Source: JBDRHL01 sp043816955
GTDB lineage: Bacteria > Planctomycetota > Phycisphaerae > Sedimentisphaerales > CAYZTY01
NCBI GenBank assembly: GCA_043816955.1
Contig: JBDRHL010000153.1
Span: 1 to 41,556, forward strand
Direction: 5' to 3'
Length of the DNA: 41,556 bases
Part shown: positions 13,969 to 23,300 of the stretch, one piece after another
Position numbering within the stretch: position 1 is the stretch's first letter
Layout of the letters: the number at the start of each line of letters is the position of its first letter
Notes under the pieces: generated by a model
Seen by the model: the letters and a program-made list of their open reading frames with translations, nothing else
Told to the model about the DNA's origin: nothing
The model's database searches: none
Translations under genes and position numbers: made by a program

Positions 13969-15750
13969 ATGATCAAGTCAAAGACGGTTATTTTGTCGAC
14001 AATTCTGCTGGTATCGGTTCTGTGGTTTACGAGTTTTGGAGCGGAGTTATCGACGCAGGGGGAAGTTTCAGCAGTTACGGTCTATCGGGGCCAGGCTCTG
14101 GTCAGCAGGACGGTAGAGGTTGATCTGCCGGAAGGTTCGTCGGAAGTGATTGTATCGGGTCTTCCTGAAAAGATTCAGCCGGAAAGCCTGTATGCCCAGT
14201 CGGGCGACGGGCTGAAGATTATGAGCGTGCGGTACCGAGTGCGGGCAGTTGAGGAGGACATAAGGGAGGATGTCAAAAAGCTGGATTTACAGATAGAACA
14301 GCTTGAGAACAAGATCAAGCACACCGAGCGAGATCACCAGCATGGGGGCAATCTTTTCAACCGGTATGACGGGTTTTGGCGGTTGACTGTAGAAGCTGCC
14401 AAGATTGAACTGAACCAGGGACTACTGAAGGCAGATGAAATCGAGTCGCTTACGGAGTACCTTGAAAAGAAATGGAACGAGCTTCATGCCAATGCGCTCA
14501 AGCTTGAAGATACGCTTGACGGTTTGAAGAAGGAGCTGGACCTTCTTCATCGCAAGCGGGAGGAGCTTGCAGCGGGTCATTCCCGCAGCGAGCGTGAAGC
14601 AGTATTGTTCGTAACCAGGCCCGCAAAAGGGCGGGGCACTATAAGCTTAAGCTATCTTGTGGACGGCGCCAACTGGTTTGCGCAGTACAATCTTCGGGGG
14701 CAGGCGGAACAGTCGAAGGTTCTGATTGAATACAATGCTGTGATAAACCAGCGAAGCGGTGAGGACTGGAATGGTGTGAATCTTATTCTTTCGACCGCCA
14801 TGCCGACGATGGTTGCCGGTGCTCCGGTTCTTGAGCCTATGCCTATAAGGCTGACGGAGCGACAAGTCCAGAGGGCAGATATTCCGGCTCAAGGTCGAGC
14901 TGGCGGCGTGAGGATCTATGCGGATCAATCGGAGCAATTCGAGGAACTTCTTAAAAGCCGTAGAAAAATCGCCAACAAGGGTGAGGAGGCGAAAAAAGAG
15001 CTGGGGCAGATCGCTTTGAGCAATCAACTGCTGGAGCTTGATGCCGATGCCAGAACGGTAGAGCGTATGAGGGATAGAGCTGTGAGGATAGAAAGAGTTG
15101 AAGGCGTCAGTGTTTCATACGCGCTAGCCGGCAGGATCACACTTCCGAGCAGGACCGATCAGCAGCTTGTTACTATTGCGGCAATAGAGGCTGATGCGGA
15201 CTTTACGCTTATTGCCACGCCGCTGCTGACGGATTATGTTTACATGCAGGCTGATCTGGCCAATAAGAGTGATACGGTTCTGCTGCCGGGCCAGGCGAGC
15301 ATGTTCCGTAACGGCGAGTTCACAGGCAAAGGGCAGATACCGCTGGTTACAGTCGGAGAGACATTTACGGCAGGGTTTGGGATTGATTCACAGATTCAGG
15401 TTAAACGTGAGCTTGTCGAGAAGAAAACGAATATCCAGGGCGGCAATAAGATAGATAGTTACAACTATCGCCTGACAGTTGACAATTACAAGAACAAGGC
15501 TGTTTCACTGCGGCTTCTTGACAGGCTTCCATATGTTGAAAAGGACAACCCGGCGATCAAAGTTGAACTCGGCAAAACGGAGCCTGCTCTCAGTAAAGAC
15601 AGCAGGTATCTGCAGAGTGAACGTGAAAAAGGCATTCTCAGGTGGGACCTTGTGCTTGAGCCTGATACGACGGGGGAAAAATCAACGGTTGTGACGTATG
15701 ATTTTACAGTGGAATACGACAGGAACATGCAGATAGAGTCCAGCAAATGA
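13969..15750 (+). CDS. MuiA-like exported protein (DUF4140/DUF4139)
   Basis: This 593-residue protein has a signal peptide (about residues 1-25, LLVSVLWFTSFGA), an N-terminal DUF4140 strand domain (TVYRGQALVSRTVEVDLPEG, about 33-52), a coiled coil (about 95-200), and a DUF4139 beta domain through the C-terminus (from about SLSYLVDGANWFAQYNLRG to VTYDFTVEYDR). Proteins of this build are called mucoidy inhibitor MuiA-like; the name comes from a cloned fragment effect and the molecular function is unknown. A second coiled segment (about 320-380) interrupts the DUF4139 region. GGAAAGGGG lies just before the ATG. A strong terminator follows at 15767-15797, so it is a single-gene unit. Confidence 0.8.
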   Translation: MIKSKTVILSTILLVSVLWFTSFGAELSTQGEVSAVTVYRGQALVSRTVEVDLPEGSSEVIVSGLPEKIQPESLYAQSGDGLKIMSVRYRVRAVEEDIREDVKKLDLQIEQLENKIKHTERDHQHGGNLFNRYDGFWRLTVEAAKIELNQGLLKADEIESLTEYLEKKWNELHANALKLEDTLDGLKKELDLLHRKREELAAGHSRSEREAVLFVTRPAKGRGTISLSYLVDGANWFAQYNLRGQAEQSKVLIEYNAVINQRSGEDWNGVNLILSTAMPTMVAGAPVLEPMPIRLTERQVQRADIPAQGRAGGVRIYADQSEQFEELLKSRRKIANKGEEAKKELGQIALSNQLLELDADARTVERMRDRAVRIERVEGVSVSYALAGRITLPSRTDQQLVTIAAIEADADFTLIATPLLTDYVYMQADLANKSDTVLLPGQASMFRNGEFTGKGQIPLVTVGETFTAGFGIDSQIQVKRELVEKKTNIQGGNKIDSYNYRLTVDNYKNKAVSLRLLDRLPYVEKDNPAIKVELGKTEPALSKDSRYLQSEREKGILRWDLVLEPDTTGEKSTVVTYDFTVEYDRNMQIESSK

Positions 15751-15766
15751 GGTCTAACCCAGCAAG

Positions 15767-15797
15767 AAGGTGCGCTGTGAGGGCGCACCTTTTTTTT
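15767..15797 (+). terminator. Rho-independent terminator
   Basis: Perfect 9-bp stem AAGGTGCGC (15767-15775) with GCGCACCTT (15783-15791), a 7-base loop, and a run of T to 15797. It ends the MuiA-like transcript. Confidence 0.9.
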
Positions 15798-15812
15798 ATT
15801 CGGTATTCGTGG

Positions 15813-15818
15813 TATAAT
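15813..15818 (+). promoter_or_regulatory. Consensus -10 box just before the NatA-like gene
   Basis: A perfect TATAAT lies 14 bases before the ATG at 15833. The -35 position falls in the T-run of the preceding terminator and is poor. If used, the transcript would have only about eight untranslated bases and no ribosome binding site. Confidence 0.35.
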
Positions 15819-15832
15819 CCTGTTCATATAAG

Positions 15833-16741
15833 ATGAGCATAAAGGCTATATCATTAGAAGATGTTGATAAATCGTTCGGCAGCGTTCGGGCGGTAGAAGG
15901 TTTGAGTGTGCGTGTGCCCGAAGGGAGCATCTACGGCTTTCTCGGGCCGAACGGTGCAGGTAAAACTACTACACTTCGGATGATAATGGATATAATCCGC
16001 CCGGACAGAGGACGGATCGAGGTGCTTGGGTGCAGATCAACCGCGGCGGCGAAAGACAGGATCGGATATATGCCTGAAGAGAGGGGATTATATCGTAAAA
16101 TGACCGTAGGGCGGGTGTTGAATTATTTTGCCGCTATAAAGGGGGTAAATTCAAAGAAGATTTCTACGGTGGTACCTGAATGGCTGGAGAGGGTGGAACT
16201 TGACGGCTGGGCAGGTAAGAAAGTCGAAGAGCTTTCCCGCGGGATGCATCAGAAGCTGCAGTTCGCGGTTACGGCTGTGAGCAATCCTGCACTATTGATT
16301 CTTGATGAGCCTTTTTCGGGGCTTGATCCTGTGAATCTTGATCTTCTGAAAGGTATTATTCTCGATATGCAAAAGCGGGGTAAAACGATAGTTTTCTCCA
16401 CGCATGTAATGCACGAAGCAGAGAAGCTGTGTGATTATATCCTGCTGATAAACAAGGGCAAAGTGGTAGTTGACGGGACGCTTGAACAGATACGGTCCGG
16501 CTGGCCAAGCAATACGGTGTCGGCTGAGTTGCGCGGTGAGGCGGATTTTGTCGAGCGGCTTGAGATGGTGTCGCATGTGAGCTGTGCGGCGGGGCGGATG
16601 GAGATAACGCTTGCAGAGGGGGCAGATCCGCAGGAACTGCTCAGGGCGCTGGCAGATCGGGTGAGGGTGCAAAGTTTTGAGGTAAAGGCGCCTTCACTTC
16701 ATGAAATTTTTGTCAAGCTGGTTGGTAAAAATGACGGCTAA
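15833..16741 (+). CDS. ABC exporter ATPase (NatA/CcmA type)
   Basis: This 302-residue ATPase has Walker A GPNGAGKTT (about 38-46), a Q-loop region with YMPEERGLYRKMTVG, the signature LSRGMHQKLQ, Walker B LLILDEPFSGLDP and the switch His in STHVMHEAE. The signature has Arg-Gly-Met in place of Gly-Gly-Gln, a common variant in this group. The C-terminal domain (about 220-302) with SLHEIFVKLVG is typical of NatA-like exporters (DUF4162). It pairs with the permease that overlaps its stop codon. Substrate is unknown; relatives export sodium ions or peptides. Confidence 0.87.
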   Translation: MSIKAISLEDVDKSFGSVRAVEGLSVRVPEGSIYGFLGPNGAGKTTTLRMIMDIIRPDRGRIEVLGCRSTAAAKDRIGYMPEERGLYRKMTVGRVLNYFAAIKGVNSKKISTVVPEWLERVELDGWAGKKVEELSRGMHQKLQFAVTAVSNPALLILDEPFSGLDPVNLDLLKGIILDMQKRGKTIVFSTHVMHEAEKLCDYILLINKGKVVVDGTLEQIRSGWPSNTVSAELRGEADFVERLEMVSHVSCAAGRMEITLAEGADPQELLRALADRVRVQSFEVKAPSLHEIFVKLVGKNDG

Positions 16742-18002
16742 GATTCTAAAGATAGCACAGCGTGAGTATATTGAGATGCTCAGGACAAAGGCATTTATCC
16801 TGAGTGTTTTAATGACGCCTGTCATAATCGGTCTGATTATATATTTTACCAGCCGAATAACTGAAGAGCCTGAAGCGCCTCGGCCTGCGGCGAAGGTAGC
16901 TGTGCTGGATTTATCCGGTGAGCTTTCAGATGAAATCAAGGCCGGTTTCGACAGGCACAACGCTTCGGAAGGTAACCGGCAGATGATCCTGGAACAGCTT
17001 GGCGCGGATAGTGACCCGAATATTACCGCGAACCTGCAGAAGGCCAAGCTGCGCAAGGGTGAGCTTAATATGTATGTGGTTATCGATAAGGGTATTTGCA
17101 GGGGCGAAGGGGCGGTGAAGTTTTATTCTTATGAGATCAAGGCTTCGGATATGGATATTTCCATGGCTGTTGAGAGCCTTGTGAAAAATGCCGTTGTTGA
17201 CAGACGGTTTGAACTTGAGGAACTTGACCGGGGACTGGTGGGCCGGCTTGGGTATGTTGCCAGCGAGCACGTGAAGGTCGGGCAGGCGCCGGGCGCTGAG
17301 CGTGTTCAGGCTGAGATGGAGAAGTTTATCGAGATGATGGTTCCGTTCTTTTTTATGTACCTGATGTTCATGGGGATTTTCGGGACAGGCCAGCAGATGC
17401 TCAGCAGCGTTATCGAGGAGAAGAATTCGCGTATTATCGAGGTGTTGCTTTCAGCGGTGAGTCCTTTTGAATTGATGTTCGGCAAGATTCTGGGGCTTGG
17501 GGGGATTGGTGTGACGTTGACGGCTTTCTGGGCGGTTGCGGCGTATGGAGCAGCTCAATGGCAGGGGCTTGCTGTTAATGTGGGAGCGGGGCTGATTATA
17601 TGCTTCGCGATTTACTATGTGCTGGGCTTTTTGTTCTTCAGTTCGATTCTGGCGGGGGTAGGCTCGGTGTGCAATACAATCAAAGAGGCACAGAGTCTGA
17701 TGATGCCGATCACGCTGCTGTTCGTGCTGCCTATGGTGGCGTGGTTCAAACTTGTGCGGGATCCTGACGGTATGTTCGCACAGGTGCTGTCATTTGTTCC
17801 GCCTCTGACGCCGATGGTGATGATCCTTCGAATATCGGCAAGTGACGGTATAGGGCTGATTGAGATTCTTGCATCAATGGCGGTACTATCGGTCTTTTTG
17901 TTACTGGTGATATGGCTTGCTGCGAGGATATTCAGAACGGCAATTTTGATGTACGGGAAGCGTCTGAGTGTGCGGGAAATCATTCATTGTATAAAGCAGT
18001 AA
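16731..18002 (+). CDS. ABC-2 type exporter permease (NatB type)
   Basis: The protein of about 423 residues begins MTAKILKIAQREYIEML, the usual opening of NatB-like permeases. It has one membrane helix near the N-terminus (about 22-40), a large extracytoplasmic domain (to about 200) and five or six helices in the C-terminal half, with the ABC2_membrane_3 hallmark SSVIEEKNSRIIEVLLSAVSP split over residues about 225-245. The ATG at 16731 overlaps the stop of the ATPase gene by 11 bases; a start ten codons earlier would give a longer overlap and an unusual N-terminus. It forms the transmembrane part of the exporter. Confidence 0.85.
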   Translation: MTAKILKIAQREYIEMLRTKAFILSVLMTPVIIGLIIYFTSRITEEPEAPRPAAKVAVLDLSGELSDEIKAGFDRHNASEGNRQMILEQLGADSDPNITANLQKAKLRKGELNMYVVIDKGICRGEGAVKFYSYEIKASDMDISMAVESLVKNAVVDRRFELEELDRGLVGRLGYVASEHVKVGQAPGAERVQAEMEKFIEMMVPFFFMYLMFMGIFGTGQQMLSSVIEEKNSRIIEVLLSAVSPFELMFGKILGLGGIGVTLTAFWAVAAYGAAQWQGLAVNVGAGLIICFAIYYVLGFLFFSSILAGVGSVCNTIKEAQSLMMPITLLFVLPMVAWFKLVRDPDGMFAQVLSFVPPLTPMVMILRISASDGIGLIEILASMAVLSVFLLLVIWLAARIFRTAILMYGKRLSVREIIHCIKQ

Positions 18003-18108
18003 AACCTTGCAATAAGGCTGTAAAGAGGTTATGCTGTTTCTGCGGGAATTCAAGAGGCGGGTATACGCCCTGTGATAATATCGAGATATATTTGAGAGGT
18101 AAATTTTA

Positions 18109-19563
18109 ATGGCAGTAACGTCCGTGAAAAATGGTGGAGCAGAAACGATCAAGCTGGATTTGTCGCTAGATTACAAGGTTGCCGATATTTCTTTGGCTGA
18201 GTGGGGGCGGAAGGAAATGGAACTTGCTGAAAAGGAGATGCCCGGTCTGATGGCAGTGCGTGAAAAGTATGGCAAAGAGCAGCCTCTTAAGGGTCTGAGG
18301 ATAACGGGCAGCCTGCACATGACGATACAGACGGCGATGCTTATTGAGACGCTGAGCCGGCTTGGTGCGGATGTTCGCTGGGCGTCGTGCAATATTTTTT
18401 CGACGCAGGATCATGCCGCTGCTGCGATTGCCAAGGCTGGAACCGCAGCGGTGTTTGCGTGGAAGGGCGAAACGCTCGAAGAATACTGGTGGTGCACTGA
18501 GCAGGCGCTATCATGGCCTGACGGGACGGGGCCGAATCTTATCGTTGATGACGGGGGGGACGCTACACTGTTTGTGCATCAGGGCGTTAAAATCGAAAAA
18601 GATCCGTCTTTGCTGGACAAACCACAGAGTATTCACGAGATGCAGATAATCATGAACAGACTCGCGCAGGGCTATAAAAGCAGCCCGGATAAGTGGACAA
18701 AGATTGCTCAGAAGATTAAGGGAGTTTCAGAAGAAACCACTACCGGGGTCAACAGGCTGTACCAGATGCAGAGGAGTGGGGAGCTGCTGTTTCCCGCGAT
18801 AAACGTAAATGATTCGGTTACGAAGTCGAAATTTGATAACCTATACGGGTGTCGAGAGTCACTGGCTGATGGCATAAAAAGAGCTACGGATGTTATGGTT
18901 GCTGGAAAAATTGTCATTGTGTGCGGGTATGGAGATGTGGGGAAGGGCTGTGCCCAATCGATGAGAGGTCTGGGGGCGCGGGTGATAATTACCGAGATTG
19001 ATCCGATATGCGCGCTGCAGGCTGCTATGGAAGGTTATGAAGTATCCACGATGGATGAGCTTGCGCCGATAGGAGATATATTCGTTACGGCGACAGGCTG
19101 CTGTGATGTCATAACGGGTGAGCACATGGAGCGGATGAAGGATGAAGCGATTGTGTGCAACATCGGACATTTTGATCATGAGATTCAGATGAGCTACCTT
19201 GAGAACGAGCAGCGGTGCAAAAAGCAGAACGTAAAGCCGCAGGTTGACGTGTGGACGCTCAAGTCTGGCAGGAAAATCATTGTACTAGCAGAGGGTCGGC
19301 TGGTGAATCTGGGCTGTGCCACGGGTCATCCAAGCTTTGTTATGAGCAACAGCTTTACGAATCAGTGCCTGGCGCAGATTGAACTTGCAACGAAGCCCCA
19401 CGAGAAGAAGGTATACACTCTTGCCAAGCATCTTGACGAGGAGGTGGCGCGTCTGCATCTTGGAAGGCTTGGTGCGAAGCTAACAAGGCTGACGCGCGAG
19501 CAGGCGGATTATCTGGGAGTTCCAGCGGAAGGGCCGTTCAAACCTGAGCACTACCGATACTAG
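18109..19563 (+). CDS. ahcY: Adenosylhomocysteinase
   Basis: This 484-residue enzyme hydrolyses S-adenosylhomocysteine to adenosine and homocysteine, clearing the product of methyltransferases in the cytosol. The match covers the full family: LKGLRITGSLHMTIQTA (substrate His), CNIFSTQDHAAAAI, WWCTEQAL, the NAD-binding loop VCGYGDVGKGCA with its GxGxxG, NIGHFDHEIQ, and the conserved C-terminal HYRY. It contains the bacterial-type insertion of about 40 residues. The ATG has GAGAGG eight bases upstream. The leader at 18003-18108 has a GGCG/CGCC hairpin, but I could not match it to a SAH or SAM riboswitch. The stop codon shares the palindrome CTAG with the stop of the convergent nitroreductase gene. 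Confidence 0.96.
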   Translation: MAVTSVKNGGAETIKLDLSLDYKVADISLAEWGRKEMELAEKEMPGLMAVREKYGKEQPLKGLRITGSLHMTIQTAMLIETLSRLGADVRWASCNIFSTQDHAAAAIAKAGTAAVFAWKGETLEEYWWCTEQALSWPDGTGPNLIVDDGGDATLFVHQGVKIEKDPSLLDKPQSIHEMQIIMNRLAQGYKSSPDKWTKIAQKIKGVSEETTTGVNRLYQMQRSGELLFPAINVNDSVTKSKFDNLYGCRESLADGIKRATDVMVAGKIVIVCGYGDVGKGCAQSMRGLGARVIITEIDPICALQAAMEGYEVSTMDELAPIGDIFVTATGCCDVITGEHMERMKDEAIVCNIGHFDHEIQMSYLENEQRCKKQNVKPQVDVWTLKSGRKIIVLAEGRLVNLGCATGHPSFVMSNSFTNQCLAQIELATKPHEKKVYTLAKHLDEEVARLHLGRLGAKLTRLTREQADYLGVPAEGPFKPEHYRY

Positions 19564-20090
19564 TCTTTCAAACTGAATTCTTTTCCGTAGCGATTGTAGT
19601 AAACCAGCTCTGTAAAAGTTTTCTTTTGGGCGGCCTGGCCTGGTGTTTTTGCTTTTCCGATGGGAAGGAATACTATCAATCGTTTGTCTTTCGGGATGTC
19701 GAGGAGGGATTTCATTTCCTGCTCCCTGCGCAAGAGGGTTCCCTCGACCCAGCAGGAGGCGTATCCCAGGGCGGTAATCGCGAGCAGCATATTCTGTGCT
19801 GAGGCGGAGGCATCTTCCAGCCAGTAGTCACTCTGCCCGGGATCGCAGACGACAGCAATTACGGCTGAGGCTTGTGCGATGAAACTTTGAACTGCCGCCA
19901 TCTGCCTGATAAGATTCGGGTCGGTTATCACTATGAATTCCCTCGGCTGCTGGTTTCTGCCGGATGGTGCGTCAATACCCGCCTGGACGATTTTCCGGAG
20001 GTCATCGGCAGGTATCTGTACGGGATCAAGTTCCCTTACACACCGCCTTTGCCTGATAGCTTTGAATAAATCCATAAGGTCAAGCTCCAA
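19560..20090 (-). CDS. Nitroreductase-family flavoprotein
   Basis: The 176-residue protein is a small nitroreductase-fold enzyme: an N-terminal FMN-phosphate segment (IRQRRCVREL), AGIDAPSGRNQQPREFIVI, the mid-helix SASAQNMLLAITALGYASCWVEG (split here by role) and the final LPIGKAKTP block. Such proteins use FMN and NAD(P)H; the substrate cannot be inferred. It is converging on ahcY and the two genes share the four bases CTAG as overlapping stop codons. A second ATG at codon 6 (MDLFKAI) may be the true start. Confidence 0.83.
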   Translation of the reverse strand: MELDLMDLFKAIRQRRCVRELDPVQIPADDLRKIVQAGIDAPSGRNQQPREFIVITDPNLIRQMAAVQSFIAQASAVIAVVCDPGQSDYWLEDASASAQNMLLAITALGYASCWVEGTLLRREQEMKSLLDIPKDKRLIVFLPIGKAKTPGQAAQKKTFTELVYYNRYGKEFSLKD

Positions 20091-20185
20091 TTAAAGTTCT
20101 GTCATTTCTGAATTCAGTTGTATCAGCTTTGATCTGTGAGTCAGAACGTCAATGAAAGCATAACCTAACGTGGTAAAAAATTCCA

Positions 20186-20214
20186 TTGCTTAATTGAACA
20201 ACAGGTTGTATAAA
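20186..20214 (+). promoter_or_regulatory. Possible promoter for the pyruvate oxidoreductase gene
   Basis: TTGCTT, 17 bases, TATAAA. The -10 box is good, the -35 weak. An ACAAC-AG-GTTGT palindrome (20198-20209) overlaps the spacer and could be an operator. Confidence 0.3.
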
Positions 20215-20312
20215 ACAGGTTTCAAGTATTATCGCCTGGCAGGTATGTTTACACATTTTTGCCGGACAGTAAAGCGATTGATGTTACACAAGCCTTTAGA
20301 ATTGGAGATAAT

Positions 20313-23300
20313 ATGGGACGGCAAATAGTTACAATTGACGGGAATGCGGCAGCAGCGCACGTGGGTCATGCGACCAATGAGGTAATAGCCATATATCCGA
20401 TTACCCCCAGTTCGCCCATGGGCGAGATTTCGGATGAGAAGTCGGCGATGGGCGAAAAAAATATCTGGGGGATCGTGCCGTCTGTGACGGAGATGCAGTC
20501 GGAGGGCGGGGCGTCAGGAGCGGTTCACGGCTCTGTTGCCGCGGGCGCTCTTACTACCACTTATACGGCATCGCAGGGTCTGCTGCTGATGATTCCCAAC
20601 ATGTACAAGATTGCAGGTGAACTTGCGCCGACGGTGTTTCACGTTTCCGCAAGGTCGCTGGCGTGTCAGGCGCTTTCGATATTCGGGGACCATTCTGACG
20701 TGATGGCATGCAGACAGACGGGATATGCGATGATTGCTTCGGGTAGTGTGCAGGAAGTAATGGATTTTGCCCTGATTGCCCAGCAGGCTACGCTTGCTTC
20801 ACGTGTGCCGTTTTTACATTTTTTTGACGGGTTCCGCACGAGCCACGAGGTGCAGAAGGTTGAAGAGCTAAGCCATGATGATATGCGGGCGGTAATAGAC
20901 GATGGACTTATTACAGCTCACAAGATGCGCGGTCTTAGTCCTGACAGGCCGATGCTAAGCGGCAGCGCTCAGAATCCGGATGTGTATTTTCAGGGCAGAG
21001 AAACGGTCAACAAATACTATCTGTCAGTGCCTGATATTGTCGAGGAGGCTATGAAAAAATTCGCCGGGATCGTCGGCAGAGAATATAAATTGTTTGATTA
21101 CGTGGGAGCACCGGACGCTGAAAAGGTTTTGATCCTGATGTGCTCCGGGGCTGAAACTGCGCATGAAACAGTTGAATATCTTGTTCAAAAAGGTGAAAAG
21201 GTCGGAGTAGTTAAGGTGAGACTATACCGCCCGTTCAGCACGAAACACTTTATCCATGCCCTACCTGAAACTGTAAAAAAAATCGCTGTGCTGGACAGGA
21301 CCAAAGAGCCAGGCGCTCCGGGTGAGCCGCTTTACCTCGACGTAAGAACCGCGATCGGTGAGGCCATGGCTGACGGTATAACCACGTTCAATAAATACCC
21401 GGTAATCATAGGCGGCAGATACGGTCTTGGCTCAAAGGAATTTACGCCTGCGATGGTAAAGGCGGTATTCGATAATCTCGATGAAGCCAGACCAAAGAAT
21501 CATTTCACCGTCGGGATTACCGATGATGTAACAAATACCAGTCTTGAAGTTGACAGGTCCTTTGATATTACAGGTGATGATGTATTCTGCGCGATGTTCT
21601 ACGGTCTGGGTTCGGACGGGACGGTAGGCGCTAATAAGAACTCCATCAAAATCATAGGTGAGAATACAGACAACTATGCGCAGGGGTATTTCGTATATGA
21701 TTCGAAGAAGGCAGGTGCGATAACTGTTTCACATCTTAGATTCGGGCCGAAACCGATAAGAAGCCCGTATCTTATCAGCAGGGCGGATTTTGTTGCCTGC
21801 CATAACCCGAGCTTTCTGGAAAAGTACGATATGCTGTCGAATGCCCGGCCGGGCGGTACATTTCTGTTGACGAGCATGCATGACAAGGACAGCGTATGGG
21901 ATACGCTTCCGCGGGAGGTACAGCAGCAGATCATCGATAAAAAACTGAAATTCTACTGCATAGACGCGATATCCATTGCGCAGAAATTGGGGCTTGGAGC
22001 GCGAATCAACGTCATTATGCAGACAGCGTTTTTCAAAATCAGCAAGGTTATTCCGCTTGATACAGCGATTGGGGCTATCAAGGAGGCAATAAAGAAAAGT
22101 TACGGGGGGAAAGGTGAAAAGGTTGTTAACATGAACAATGCCGCAGTGGATGCTGCTGTTGATAAGATATTTCAGGTATCCGTTCCTGCCAAGGTGAGCA
22201 GTGCCATAACCATGCCTCCTGTGGTTCCTGATGATGCGCCGGATTTTGTCAAGGATGTAACAGCGATGATCATGGCAGGCAAGGGCGACGATGTGCCGGT
22301 GAGCAGGATGCCCTGTGACGGCAAATTTCCAACGGCTACTACACAGTATGAAAAACGCAATATTGCAGTAAATATACCCGAATGGCAGCCGGGGGTATGT
22401 ATTCAGTGCGCCCAGTGCTCGCTGGTCTGTCCGCACGCGGCGATAAGAGTCAAAGCTTACGACGCAAAATATCTTGAAGGTGCTCCGGAGTCGTTCAAGA
22501 GCGCCGATGCCAAAGGCAAAGATTTTGCGGGCATGAAGTTTACCGTTCAGGTTGCGCCGGAAGACTGTACGGGATGCGGAGCATGTGTTCAGATATGCCC
22601 GGCCAGGGAAAAAGATGAACAGAAACAGCCTACCGGGCGCAAAGCAATCAATATGACGCTGCAGGAGCCGATCCGAAGCCGGGAACGGGAGAACTACGCG
22701 TATTTTCTTAACATTCCGGAGACAGATCCGAAGCTGTATAATGCTGCATCGGTTAAGGGCAGTCAGTTAGCTCGGGCGCTGTTTGAGTATTCCGGCGCCT
22801 GTGCGGGCTGCGGCGAAACCCCTTATGTCAAGCTTTTGACGCAGTTATTCGGCGACCGCGCGATGATAGCGAATGCGACCGGCTGTTCATCAATATATGG
22901 TGGAAATCTGCCGACAACGCCGTTTGCGAAAAGAGCAGACGGGAGAGGGCCGGCGTGGAGCAACAGTCTGTTTGAGGATAACGCCGAATTCGGTATGGGA
23001 ATGAGACTGGCGTTGGAGAAGTTCCAGGATTACGGGCTTGAACTACTAGACAGAGCAGTAAAAGCGGGGTGTGTCAAATCTGATCTGGCTGAAGGTCTGA
23101 AACAATCGCTGGCTGCCCGAGACATCTCGCAGACGGCAATCGGGCAGCAGCGTGAGAGGATTGAGCAACTCAAACAACAATGTCAGGCCGGCGACTGCGA
23201 TGATTGCCGTAAACTGCTGGCGGTCGCGGATTACTTTGTTGATAAATCTGTCTGGATAGTCGGGGGCGACGGATGGGCGTATGATATCGGTTATGGGGGT

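Noticed and set aside
18003..18108. Possible SAH or SAM riboswitch before ahcY
   Set aside because: Only one short hairpin was found; the conserved core of known SAH/SAM riboswitches is not present by eye.
20259..20312. Upstream TTG start for the pyruvate oxidoreductase
   Set aside because: The added residues are not conserved in the family and the ATG at 20313 has a better ribosome binding site.
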